Shown here: piece after piece, positions 55,546 through 63,863 of the stretch | Position numbering within the stretch: position 1 is the first letter of the stretch | Layout of the letters: the number at the start of each line of letters is the position of its first letter | Origin: Paracoccaceae bacterium | GTDB taxonomy: Bacteria; Pseudomonadota; Alphaproteobacteria; Rhodobacterales; Rhodobacteraceae | Length of the DNA stretch: 64,000 nt | Assembly (NCBI GenBank): GCA_029244725.1 | Contig: JAQWQJ010000089.1 | Span: forward strand, 327,842-391,841 | Direction: 5' to 3' | Notes under the pieces: model-generated | What the model saw: only the letters and a program-made list of their open reading frames with translations | Told to the model about the DNA's origin: nothing | Database searches by the model: none | Made by a program: the position numbers and the translations under genes

Positions 55546-56325
55546 TTAGAGGGTAGAGTTGAATTCACCGCCATCAAGCAAGACGTTCTGGCCGATCATA
55601 TACCCCGCATACTGCGAGCACATGAAAGCACAAGTATGCCCGAACTCTTCGGCTGTGCCATCCCGTCGTGTGGGATTGCTTGCCTGCCGTGCATTGCGCG
55701 CTTCGTCGACGCTGACGCCCTTTTTCTCAGACGCGCCTTTGTCCAGTGCTGCAATCCGGTCAGTCGCGTGTGACCCCGGTAATAGGTTGTTTATCACAAC
55801 ACCGCTTGAGGCCACCTGTCGGGACATGCCAGCCACATAGCCGGTCAATCCAGCACGGGCCGAGTTTGACAGGCCCAGAACGTCCAAGGGCGATTTAACG
55901 GATCGGCTGGTGATGTTGACGACACGGCCCCAACCACGCTCCATCATGCACGGCACAAGTGCTTTGATCAGCGCGATTGGCGTCAGCATGTTGGCGTCCA
56001 AAGCAGCAATAAAGTCATCGCGTTCCCAATCGGTCCACATGCCGGGCGGTGGGCCACCTGCGTTATTGACCAGAATATCCACTTGACCGGCCACTTCGAG
56101 CAACTGCGCTTGACCGTCTTGGGTTGTCACATCGCACGCAACAGTTTCAACGCTAACGCCGTATGTGTTGCGAATGTGCTGCGCGGTCGCCTCAAGCGCC
56201 TCAGATCCGCGTGCGTTAATCACCAGATTAACGCCAGCTTCTGCCAACGCCTCAGCGCAACCGCGCCCTAAGCCCTTGGACGATGCACAAACCAATGCAC
56301 GTTTACCTTTTATACCAAGATCCAT
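55546..56325 (-). CDS. Divergent short-chain dehydrogenase/reductase lacking the Tyr-Lys motif
   Basis: A 259-residue Rossmann protein. The cofactor motif CASSKGLGRGCAEAL (about 13-27), the NNAG block LVNNAGGPPPG (about 86-96) and the C-terminal GQNVLLDGGEFNS fit the classical SDR fold. The catalytic Ser140 is present, but the Tyr position (+13) is Ser153 and the Lys position (+17) is Arg157 in LSNSAR. Standard SDR chemistry is therefore unlikely or altered. It lies upstream of the ArsM-like gene, 13 bp apart, on the same strand. Confidence 0.85.
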   Translation of the reverse strand: MDLGIKGKRALVCASSKGLGRGCAEALAEAGVNLVINARGSEALEATAQHIRNTYGVSVETVACDVTTQDGQAQLLEVAGQVDILVNNAGGPPPGMWTDWERDDFIAALDANMLTPIALIKALVPCMMERGWGRVVNITSRSVKSPLDVLGLSNSARAGLTGYVAGMSRQVASSGVVINNLLPGSHATDRIAALDKGASEKKGVSVDEARNARQASNPTRRDGTAEEFGHTCAFMCSQYAGYMIGQNVLLDGGEFNSTL

Positions 56326-56471
56326 GCGACCAGTTCTCCTCTGATAAAAATTGCCATTTCATGATAAAAAACCACAAGCTGGCCGGACATTGCCGTTATG
56401 TCGCCCAATTCGTAGGCTATCTAATCGGCAAATACCACGCAGAATTGGTAACCGAGTATCACAGGCACGCG

Positions 56472-57506
56472 ATGAACGACTTTGACTATAGCGACCCGCT
56501 ACCGCTGCAACCGGTGCAGTCCATACCTGTCTATCTGGCGGGTGCTTTTGCTGTTGTGAACGGTGCGAACCTGCATGACGCCATCGCAATCTCGGATGAA
56601 TTGAACCAAGGCGACATCTACGCGCTTGAGCCCATGGCCAAGCGGGTAAGACTGTCGCTGAAAACCGGCGACGATGGTATTGTGAGTATCGCTGCAGATA
56701 CAGACACAGGCACCCCTGATGCACTGATATTTGCAGATTGCACGATCACTCTGATGTCGCCAGACGGCATCACATCCGAGGCGATTGTCTTGGTCGAGCT
56801 TGATGCCGAGGACATAATTTCACGTACTTTCCTGCTGCCGCTCGCCCCGTTACGGCCCAAGGTCGACTATTCGCTTGTTGGCATCGACACAGACAGCGCA
56901 CGCGAAAAGCTTGCGCAAGTTGCCTGCGTATCCTTTGCCCGCGGCACCCACATCACCATGGCCACAGGTGAGCAACGCAAGATCGAGGACCTCAGTGTCG
57001 GCGACCGCGTGCTAACGCGCGACGACGGTATTCAGCAAATTCGTTGGGTTGGTCGTTCGACCGTACGCGGCCAAGGCCCGTTTGCGCCAATCTTAATCCG
57101 CAAGGGCGCAATGCATAATGAGAACGATCTGATTATGTCTCCCGATCATCGTCTGTTCATATATCAACGCTCCGACAAGCTGGGGGCCGGTCGATCCGAA
57201 TTACTGATAAAGGCGCGCCATTTGGTAAACGGTGAGACAATTGTCAAATCCGAGGGCGGATTTGTAGACTATTTCCAGCTTCTATTCGATCAACATCAGA
57301 TCATCTACGCCGAGGGCATTGCCGCAGAGAGCCTGTTGGTCGACAACCGCACGCGGGCCGCCCTGCCCGATGATTTGGCGCATGATCTGACCGAGGCACT
57401 AAAAGAGCACGCTATCAGCGGTCACTTGGATCTAGAAGTTCAAGAACGTCTACTGAACCTTCCGGATGCCGCCGCCGTTCTGCGGCGGGCATCTACGTCT
57501 GGGTAA
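56472..57506 (+). CDS. Hint-domain (Hedgehog/intein-like) protein
   Basis: 344 residues from the ATG at 56472; the longer frame from 56283 overlaps the divergent SDR start and is doubtful. The Hint_2 domain (about 150-300) reads SFARGTHITMATGEQRKIEDL, SVGDRVLTRDDGIQQIRWVG, APILIRKGAMHNENDLIMSPDHR and VDYFQLLFDQHQIIYAEGI. The nucleophile position before FARGT is Ser154, with a Cys two residues earlier (Cys152). The N-terminal 140 residues are an uncharacterised acidic domain. Rhodobacteraceae carry many such Hint proteins, some secreted; no signal peptide is seen here. Self-cleavage is not shown. Confidence 0.8.
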   Translation: MNDFDYSDPLPLQPVQSIPVYLAGAFAVVNGANLHDAIAISDELNQGDIYALEPMAKRVRLSLKTGDDGIVSIAADTDTGTPDALIFADCTITLMSPDGITSEAIVLVELDAEDIISRTFLLPLAPLRPKVDYSLVGIDTDSAREKLAQVACVSFARGTHITMATGEQRKIEDLSVGDRVLTRDDGIQQIRWVGRSTVRGQGPFAPILIRKGAMHNENDLIMSPDHRLFIYQRSDKLGAGRSELLIKARHLVNGETIVKSEGGFVDYFQLLFDQHQIIYAEGIAAESLLVDNRTRAALPDDLAHDLTEALKEHAISGHLDLEVQERLLNLPDAAAVLRRASTSG

Positions 57507-57512
57507 AATGGC

Positions 57513-57857
57513 CTAGACTGTTTCGTCTTCGGCAGGGGCTTCGGCCTCGGATTCTACCTCGTCCTCTTCGCGTACAATCTCAATCTTCACCTTCGTGGCA
57601 AAAGCTGCAATCGCGCCGACGACTGCCAAAATTGGGGCCGCCAAAACAAGCGCTCCACCAGCAATCGCGCCTACCGAGAGCGGAATATCAACAGCGATGT
57701 CACCATCGGGCTGCAGAATTCGCACGCGCCGTACTTGGCTTTCCTGCGCAAGCTCTTTGATCTTTTCGACCAACTGCTCTCCTACAACTTCGATCTCTTC
57801 GATCCAGCTTTTCTCTCCGGTTTTCTCGGTCATTTTCATATCCTCATCAATAGTCAT
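57513..57857 (-). CDS. DUF4342 membrane-associated protein
   Basis: A 114-residue protein with a helical N-terminus (EEIEVVGEQLVEKIKELAQES), a short beta block RRVRILQPDGDIAVDIPLSVG, one hydrophobic stretch (GAIAGGALVLAAPILAVVGAIAAFA, about 62-86), and an acidic tail. The pattern matches DUF4342, of unknown function. Alternative starts at 57839 and 57833; the last has GAGGAT eight bases upstream and may be real, giving 106 residues. Converges with the Hint gene, 6 bp apart. Confidence 0.75.
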   Translation of the reverse strand: MTIDEDMKMTEKTGEKSWIEEIEVVGEQLVEKIKELAQESQVRRVRILQPDGDIAVDIPLSVGAIAGGALVLAAPILAVVGAIAAFATKVKIEIVREEDEVESEAEAPAEDETV

Positions 57858-57913
57858 ACACCTAATTATCGGCGCTTAACTTCATATGGGTATGACATGG
57901 GTCAAAATGAAGA

Positions 57914-57939
57914 AGGCCGCCCCGAATTCAGAGCGGCCT
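57914..57939 (-). terminator. Intrinsic terminator after rpmG
   Basis: Minus strand: AGGCCGC (57939-57933) and GCGGCCT (57920-57914) form a 7-bp stem, followed by TCTTCATTTT. It lies 28 bp beyond the rpmG stop. The stem core is almost identical to that of the terminator at 45124-45152. Confidence 0.65.
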
Positions 57940-57967
57940 GAAACCTAGTCACAAAGTAAAGAAGATC

Positions 57968-58135
57968 TTACTTGATCTTGCCTTCTTTGTATTCGACGTG
58001 CTTGCGCACAACCGGGTCGTACTTACGGCAAACCATTTTCTCGGTCATCGTACGTGCGTTTTTCTTGGTCACATAGAAGTGGCCAGTGCCCGCGGTTGAG
58101 TTCAGGCGGATCTTGATCGTGGTTGGCTTCGCCAT
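57968..58135 (-). CDS. rpmG: 50S ribosomal protein L33
   Basis: 55 residues from the ATG at 58135, with AGGAGA upstream; the longer frame to 58219 is unsupported. [40 protein letters not shown] and the tail [10 protein letters not shown] are typical alphaproteobacterial L33. The type with a single Cys (not the CxxC zinc form) is seen. Monocistronic, with a terminator downstream. Divergent from the ureohydrolase gene at 58297. Confidence 0.97.
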   Translation of the reverse strand: MAKPTTIKIRLNSTAGTGHFYVTKKNARTMTEKMVCRKYDPVVRKHVEYKEGKIK

Positions 58136-58296
58136 GGGTATTCTCCTGATCGGGCGGGCGCGATTTGCCCGAAAATCTATCTTGAAGCTGCCTTTTAGCG
58201 ATGCCCACGCCCGAGTCAACAGGCATCCGTCGCGAATTACCCTCGTCAGGGTGGGTTTCTTTGCCTAACCTAAATAAATTCGCAAAGGAGTGCCAA

Positions 58297-59247
58297 ATGA
58301 ACGACAAACCCGATCTCGCCGCCCTGTTCGGAGCATTTTCTGCGGACACCTTTCTGGGTCTTGAAAAATGCGACGATCTGTCAAAACTAAATGCACCTGT
58401 CGCCATTATCGGTGCCCCTTGCGCGACGCCCTATGGATCGGTGGGGGCGTATTGTCGAAATGCGCCCAAGGCGTTGCGTGAATCTATCGCTTCGTTGACA
58501 GCGAATATAGACCGCCACAACTTTGATCTTGGCGGGCGTGTTTATCCTGATGGCACAAAACGCGCTGTCGACTGTGGCGACCTGCCATTTGATGAAAATG
58601 ATGCGGTCGGCAACCGAGAGATTATATTTAACGCAATCACCCAGATTACAAACAAGGGCGCCGTACCCATCGTGCTCGGCGGAGACGATTCCATTCCGAT
58701 TCCGATGCTACAAGCTTTATCCGACCAAGGTCCGCTGACGATCCTGCAACTTGATGCCCATATTGACTGGCGCGAAAGCCACATGGGCGAGGATATGGGC
58801 CTATCGTCTACCATGCGCCGCGCCTCAGAAATGGAGCATGTTGAAAATATCGTTCAAGTCGGTGCCCGTGGCATCGGTTCAGGTCATTCAGACGATCTAC
58901 AAGACGCGCTGGATTGGGGTGCAAAATTCGTGACCGCCCGAGAGCTGCACAAGCTGGGTGTCGAGCATGCTTTGGCGATGATCCCAGAGGATAGCAACAT
59001 CGTGATCTGCATCGACGCTGACGCCATGGACCCAGGCCTGGTGCCCGGCGTTATTGGCCGCGCGCCTGGAGGGCTAAATTACTACCAAATGCTCGACCTG
59101 ATTGAGGGCGCCGCCGCAAAAGGTAAGATCGTCGCGATGGATTTCGTCGAATACATGCCAGAGGTTGACGTCGATGGTTTGGGAGCCCTGAACATCAGCC
59201 GATTGATTGCAGCAAGCCTAGGGGTTTTGGCGCGACAAGGAATGTGA
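58297..59247 (+). CDS. Arginase-family ureohydrolase with altered metal motif
   Basis: 316 residues from the ATG at 58297 (AAGGAG upstream). The arginase/agmatinase fold is clear: APCATPYGSVGAYCRNAPKALRES, then the metal motifs. The second and third motifs are intact (Asp153, His155, Asp157 in DAHIDW; Asp240, Asp242 in DADAMDP). The first, normally GGDHS, is GGDDS with Asp131 for the Mn-binding His. This defines a branch different from the speB gene at 48857. Substrate unknown; possibly another guanidino compound. Monocistronic. Confidence 0.88.
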   Translation: MNDKPDLAALFGAFSADTFLGLEKCDDLSKLNAPVAIIGAPCATPYGSVGAYCRNAPKALRESIASLTANIDRHNFDLGGRVYPDGTKRAVDCGDLPFDENDAVGNREIIFNAITQITNKGAVPIVLGGDDSIPIPMLQALSDQGPLTILQLDAHIDWRESHMGEDMGLSSTMRRASEMEHVENIVQVGARGIGSGHSDDLQDALDWGAKFVTARELHKLGVEHALAMIPEDSNIVICIDADAMDPGLVPGVIGRAPGGLNYYQMLDLIEGAAAKGKIVAMDFVEYMPEVDVDGLGALNISRLIAASLGVLARQGM

Positions 59248-59316
59248 GGAAGCCAAAATTGGCCACCACCACGATTCTGCAATAGATGCGTGCCTTTGTT
59301 GGGTTGAAATATCTAC

Positions 59317-59705
59317 GCGTGGAGGGCCTATAAGCCGGATTTTGTCTTGGGGTTGCCCCCATGGATGACCATTCATCTAAACGCCACGTTACCGCGACGC
59401 CTCTAGCTGCCAACCCGGATTTCTGGACGGAAGCAGCCCTGTGGCGATATCCCGAAAGATCAGCCCACGCGAAATCCCTATTTGGCATTGCTCCTGGTGG
59501 GGCTTGCCGTGCGGGTTCTGTTGCCAGTCCCCCGGTGGGCTCTTACTCCACCGTTTCACCCTTACCGCAGCCAAAGCCACGGCGGTCTATTCTCTGTGGC
59601 GCTATCCGTCAGGTTTCCCTGCCCGGGCGTTACCCGGCACCATTGCTTCCAGGAGTCCGGACTTTCCTCGAGGGCGAACCCCCGCGGCCATCCAGCCCTC
59701 CACGC
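59317..59705 (-). ncRNA. rnpB: RNase P RNA (class A)
   Basis: Minus strand, about 389 nt. P1 is formed by GCGTGGAGGGC (59705-59695) at the 5' side and GCCCTCCACGC (59327-59317) at the 3' side, 11 perfect pairs. The 5' region contains the universal GAGGAAAGTCCGGACTCC-type core (59674-59650) and the 3' region ends with the universal GACAAAATCCGGCTTATAGG (about 59350-59329). Catalyses removal of tRNA 5' leaders with the RnpA protein. True ends may extend several bases further. Short ORFs here are spurious. Confidence 0.95.
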
Positions 59706-59737
59706 GAAGGCTGGCTTAGATCAGGCTGAAAGGGAAA

Positions 59738-60394
59738 TCAATTGCTTTGAATAGACCGAAAGACCGATGGGTCCCAAGCGCAGGCAAATCCGTCTCCGTC
59801 AGGGTCAATACCCAGCGGATCTTTGTCCGGTCCACCCTGCGCCAAAAACGCGATCTGAGCGAGATCAGGCGAGGCATAGGCCACACAGTTCGCACGATAC
59901 TTGTCGGCGGTCATAAACAGTAAGAAACGCTGATAAAGCGGCTCACCGACTGGATTGTTGGTCGCCAAAGCATAGGCCACAATGTTCGGACCAGTTTCAC
60001 CCGGCCTACTGGGCAAGTCAGTTGGTTCGATCAGTTTGTATCTGTCGCGGTTTGTCGCAAGACGCTCGGCATCGCTTTCAATGCTTTGGCGACCAGCTAC
60101 AGCGCCAAAGTCATTTTCATCCGAAAGGCCCATCAATGTTGGGGCAATGTTGTTGGGGTCTGCTTGAAGATTTTCATCATCGCCATCCAGCGGTTCAAGC
60201 ACGACAGTCTCGGCGCGGGTTTCAGGTGTCTCAGCAGGCACAAACCCGGTTGACCCATCAAGAATAATCTCTTGCGAGATTACCGAAGCCGCTGGGATCG
60301 CCGCATCCAACGGAGACACTCCGTCAGTGGCTTCCGGTGGGGTTTCACACGCCGCCAAAGCCAAAACTGTACCCAAAAGAAGAAAACGCTTCAT
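59738..60394 (-). CDS. Excalibur-like lipoprotein
   Basis: A 218-residue lipoprotein (lipobox LALAAC, Cys16). The N-terminal half is acidic, Pro/Glu-rich and low in structure. The C-terminal domain has QRFLLFMTADKYRANCVAYA, SPDLAQIAFLAQGGP and ends GIDPDGDGFACAWDPSVFR. The DxDxDGFAC pattern with two conserved Cys resembles the calcium-binding Excalibur motif, although Excalibur is usually in extracellular hydrolases. Function unknown. Sits between rnpB and gatA on the minus strand. Confidence 0.7.
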   Translation of the reverse strand: MKRFLLLGTVLALAACETPPEATDGVSPLDAAIPAASVISQEIILDGSTGFVPAETPETRAETVVLEPLDGDDENLQADPNNIAPTLMGLSDENDFGAVAGRQSIESDAERLATNRDRYKLIEPTDLPSRPGETGPNIVAYALATNNPVGEPLYQRFLLFMTADKYRANCVAYASPDLAQIAFLAQGGPDKDPLGIDPDGDGFACAWDPSVFRSIQSN

Positions 60395-60427
60395 CGAAAC
60401 CTCACAAAACTTATCTGTTGGCGATTG

Positions 60428-61915
60428 TTACCACCACTTTTGCGGTTTTGCTACGTAACCAGCCGCATTCTCAAGCGCGTAGGCGGTGTTTAGCAAATCA
60501 CCCTCTTCCCACGGCTTGCCGATCAACTGCAGACCCAAGGGCAAACCTTGCTTATCGAGACCCGCTGGAATCGCAATTCCAGGCAGTCCAGCAAGGTTCA
60601 CAGTCACGGTGAATACGTCGTTTAGATACATTTGCACGGGATCGGCATCTGCCATCTCACCCAGACCAAAGGCCGCCGACGGCGTCGCTGGCGTCAAGAT
60701 CGCATCAACACCCGCGGCGAACACGTCTTCGAAGTCTTTCTTGATCAACGCACGAACGCGGCGAGCACGGTTGTAGTAGGCATCATAGAAGCCTGCCGAC
60801 AAAACGTAGGTTCCGATCATCACGCGGCGCTGGACCTCAGGGCCAAAACCCTCAGCGCGGGTCTTTTCGTACATCTCGGTGATCCCGTCACCAGCTTCTA
60901 GCGTGGCACGGTGGCCGTAGCGGACACCATCGTAACGGGCTAGGTTTGACGACGCCTCTGCTGGGGCAATTACATAATATGCTGGCAAGGCGTATTTCGT
61001 ATGCGGCAAGGTGATGTCACGAATTTCAGCGCCTGCGTCTTTCAGCATCGCTGTGCCATCAGCCCAAAGATTTTCGATCTCGGCAGGCATACCGTCCATA
61101 CGATACTCTTTTGGAATACCGATCACTTTGCCGCGAATGTCGCCTGTCAGCATCGCTTCGAAATTCGGCACGGGAATATCCGCGCTGGTCGAATCTTTGG
61201 CGTCGTGACCGCACATAGCCTCAAGCATGATGGCCGAGTCGCGCACCGTTTTGGTCATCGGACCCGCCTGATCAAGCGACGAGGCAAATGCGATAATCCC
61301 CCAGCGCGAACAACGGCCATAGGTCGGTTTAATACCAGTGATACCCGCAAAGGCTGCTGGTTGGCGGATTGATCCGCCGGTATCTGTGCCGGTTGCCGCA
61401 AGGCAAAGGTCAGCCGCAACAGCCGAGGCTGAACCACCGGATGATCCGCCGGGTGTCAGTGGAGTCGTTTCGTTTTCACGGCGCCAAGGGTTGACCACGT
61501 CACCGTAGACTGACGTCTCGTTTGACGAACCCATGGCGAATTCGTCCATGTTCAGTTTCCCGAGCATCACAGCGCCCGCATCAAACAGGTTCTGGCTTAC
61601 TGTCGACTCATATTCCGGCTTAAAGCCGTTCAAAATGGCAGAGGCCGCTTGGGACGGAACACCCTTGGTGCAGAACAAATCTTTGATACCAAGCGGTAGG
61701 CCGCACATCGATGGCGCGTCACCCTCGGCAATCCGCGCGTCTGCAGCTTGCGCTTGCTCGAGCGCCAGCTCAGGCGTGTTATGTACAAATGCGTTCAAAG
61801 CGTCAGCAGCATCGACGGCGTCCAGACATGCCTCGGTCAATTCAACCGAAGTGATTTCACCAGCACGCAAATTGTTTCGTGCATCGGCAAGTGTCATTTT
61901 GTTTAGATCAGTCAT
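60428..61915 (-). CDS. gatA: Asp-tRNA(Asn)/Glu-tRNA(Gln) amidotransferase subunit A
   Basis: A 495-residue amidase-signature subunit that frees ammonia from glutamine for transamidation of mischarged tRNAs. The Ser-Ser-Lys triad is visible: Lys78 (LGIKDLF), Ser158/159 (GGSSGGSA) and Ser182 ([11 protein letters not shown]). [14 protein letters not shown] and [10 protein letters not shown] also match. gatC precedes it with a 1-bp overlap; gatB is not in the window. Confidence 0.97.
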   Translation of the reverse strand: MTDLNKMTLADARNNLRAGEITSVELTEACLDAVDAADALNAFVHNTPELALEQAQAADARIAEGDAPSMCGLPLGIKDLFCTKGVPSQAASAILNGFKPEYESTVSQNLFDAGAVMLGKLNMDEFAMGSSNETSVYGDVVNPWRRENETTPLTPGGSSGGSASAVAADLCLAATGTDTGGSIRQPAAFAGITGIKPTYGRCSRWGIIAFASSLDQAGPMTKTVRDSAIMLEAMCGHDAKDSTSADIPVPNFEAMLTGDIRGKVIGIPKEYRMDGMPAEIENLWADGTAMLKDAGAEIRDITLPHTKYALPAYYVIAPAEASSNLARYDGVRYGHRATLEAGDGITEMYEKTRAEGFGPEVQRRVMIGTYVLSAGFYDAYYNRARRVRALIKKDFEDVFAAGVDAILTPATPSAAFGLGEMADADPVQMYLNDVFTVTVNLAGLPGIAIPAGLDKQGLPLGLQLIGKPWEEGDLLNTAYALENAAGYVAKPQKWW

Positions 61916-62202
61916 TACTCAACAACCTTCGGCACTGCAAAAAAGCCTTCACGGGCATCTGGGGCATTGGACATCACTGTCTTGGCCATTCCGCCATCGG
62001 TGACGACATCTTCGCGACGTTTCAAACGCATTGGCGTGACCGAAGTCATAGGCTCAACGCCTTCAACATCCACCTCATTGAGTTGCTCAATAAAGCCTAG
62101 GATATTGTTGAATTCTTGCGCCAGCGCGGGAAGAGCATCGTCTTCCACCTTGATCCGGGCGAGTTTTGCTACTTTGGCAGCGGTATTCTGATCAATCGAC
62201 AT
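61915..62202 (-). CDS. gatC: Asp-tRNA(Asn)/Glu-tRNA(Gln) amidotransferase subunit C
   Basis: A 95-residue GatC that stabilises GatA and joins it to Gat[23 protein letters not shown] gives the first helix; [29 protein letters not shown] is the standard central block and ends with the usual R.DVVTDG region. Its stop overlaps the gatA start by one base (TAATG), so the two are coupled. Confidence 0.96.
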   Translation of the reverse strand: MSIDQNTAAKVAKLARIKVEDDALPALAQEFNNILGFIEQLNEVDVEGVEPMTSVTPMRLKRREDVVTDGGMAKTVMSNAPDAREGFFAVPKVVE

Positions 62203-62282
62203 CGGGTGCCTCTCTTAACGGTCAGGCTGCGTTTACCCGCCTGTCGCGCGGGTCGCAAGAGGTGGTAATTAGACTTGCCTGA

Positions 62283-63464
62283 TCAGGCACCTATCTGGGA
62301 CGTTTTTGGCAAAGCCCGCGCAAGGATCAGCGCCAGAATTGCAAAGCCTCCAAGAACGATGAAAGCCGGTGAGTAACTTCCCAATATGTCGAATGTTGCC
62401 CCCGTAGCAATCGGCCCGATGGCGCTGCCAAGAGTGCCAAAAAACAGCACGGTTCCGAATATCTGACCATGTGCTTTCATCCCGAAAAAATGTGCGACGG
62501 TGGGTGAGATGACAACAAACAGCGCACCATGAGTGAACCCGTAAAGCAAGGTCACAGCAAATAGCGAAATCGTACCCGCGGCGAGTGTATACCCCCCCAG
62601 CGCGAGAACCAGTAGCAGCAGACAAATACTCAGCGCGTTGCGGCATCCAATTTTGTCGACCAACACGCCTACAACCAGCCGTCCCGCTACACTGCCGCCC
62701 CCAACGATGGAGAGCAGCGTGGCAGCTTTCGCGGCACTCAATCCCATATCCATCCCATGTGCGGCCAGATGCATCGGCATCGTCATCAAAGTGCAAAAGA
62801 ACGAGAACTGAATGATGCAAAGCATCCAAAGCGTCCTCGACTTTCGGGCTTGGGTGAAATCCATTCCTGCAGCCGCATGCGCCTGCAGATTTGCCGCCAC
62901 ATCATCTGGCCCCGGATTGCGCATCAACATCGCGCCGAAAATTAGGATCACGGCCGCGACCACGCCAAGATAGACAAAGGTTTCGCGCCAACCAATACTG
63001 GCGATCATGACAGCAACGATCAACGGAAAGGCCATTTGGCCCGATGCTGTTCCGACCTTTGCAACCGCGGTCATCAACCCTCGGCGTTTGTCAAACCAAC
63101 GCGCGATTGTCGAAAGGGTTACAACGTCGTGCGCACCCAGCCCGATTGCGATGAAGGTCGCCATAATCGCATAGAAATGCCACGGCGCTGAAATCTGCGA
63201 CAACGCCGCCAGCCCGATGCCAAAAAGAATGCCAGTGACGATAAGAACGCGCCTCGGACCAAACCGATCACTCAATCGGCCCATTCCGACAGCCAGAATT
63301 CCCATCATCAGAAAAGCCAGCGCGTTGGCCCCTGATATCATAGTCCGAGACCACCCGAATTCGACCTCAAAAACTTTGACATAAAGCCCGAGACTGAAAA
63401 GCGCGCCGATCACAGTGAATTGGGTTGCGAAAGCGCCCGCAACGACAAGGGTTCTAGGGTTCAT
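62283..63464 (-). CDS. MFS transporter
   Basis: 393 residues from the ATG at 63464, which has GGGAGA upstream and overlaps the stop of the preceding gene (ATGA); the longer frame to 63587 is not supported. Twelve membrane helices in two halves. The MFS loop GRLSDRFGPRR lies between helices 2 and 3 (about 64-74). It resembles the oxalate/monocarboxylate-type MFS group, for example LSTIARWFDKRRGLMTAVA. The second half has FSFFCTLMTMPMHLAAHG and SIVGGGSVAGRLVVGVLVDKIG. Substrate unknown. Confidence 0.88.
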   Translation of the reverse strand: MNPRTLVVAGAFATQFTVIGALFSLGLYVKVFEVEFGWSRTMISGANALAFLMMGILAVGMGRLSDRFGPRRVLIVTGILFGIGLAALSQISAPWHFYAIMATFIAIGLGAHDVVTLSTIARWFDKRRGLMTAVAKVGTASGQMAFPLIVAVMIASIGWRETFVYLGVVAAVILIFGAMLMRNPGPDDVAANLQAHAAAGMDFTQARKSRTLWMLCIIQFSFFCTLMTMPMHLAAHGMDMGLSAAKAATLLSIVGGGSVAGRLVVGVLVDKIGCRNALSICLLLLVLALGGYTLAAGTISLFAVTLLYGFTHGALFVVISPTVAHFFGMKAHGQIFGTVLFFGTLGSAIGPIATGATFDILGSYSPAFIVLGGFAILALILARALPKTSQIGA

Positions 63465-63863
63465 GAAATCTCCCGGTCGAAACGCATTTCCAAAATATGA
63501 CGCCGATAAACCTCGATCATCCACCCGAGCATGACAGCATTCAAGATATGCCACAAGAAATGCGACCCAAGCGGGATATATTGGCAAACCGGCAAATCAC
63601 TGGCGCGAAAGAACAAGGAAAGAACCAAAAGCATCGCACCGATAAGCAAACCCTGTGAGACCTTAGGCAATCGGCCTCTCAAAAGGATCGCATAGACCAA
63701 TATCAAAAGGGCAACTGGCACATAGGCCGACGAAGTTCCAAGGAATTCAAACCGTGCAAACAACGGCACAGTTGCGGCGGCATAGGGGAAGAAAAGCGCG
63801 GTCAAACCAAGCGATTTTAAAGGACCAAACTACCAGAAGCTGCGATTGGCGGCAAAAATATAA
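63461..63863 (-). pseudogene. Ceramidase-domain membrane protein, truncated by an IS element
   Basis: The open frame of 114 residues (TTG at 63805) encodes the C-terminal half of a ceramidase-like membrane protein: about four helices and the block LPIGTHFLWH-like IPLGSHFLWHILNAVMLGWM. Reading upstream in the same frame continues the family (FGPLKSLGL, preceded by IFAANRSFW) but is interrupted by an amber TAG at 63830-63832. At 63864 the sequence changes to IS1595 DNA, removing the N-terminal half. So one nonsense codon and one insertion have destroyed the gene. Ceramidase-family members hydrolyse ceramides or related lipids; here only a remnant is left. The MFS gene overlaps its end by 4 bp. 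Confidence 0.7.

Noticed and set aside
59361..59754. Several overlapping plus-strand frames of about 90-120 codons
   Set aside because: They coincide with the RNase P RNA gene on the minus strand, whose universal core and P1 pairing are unmistakable.
60428..61915. Catabolic amidase that might complete the nitrile hydratase pathway
   Set aside because: Coupled to gatC with a 1-bp overlap and matching GatA throughout; it is the tRNA amidotransferase and is 23 kb away from the hydratase genes.
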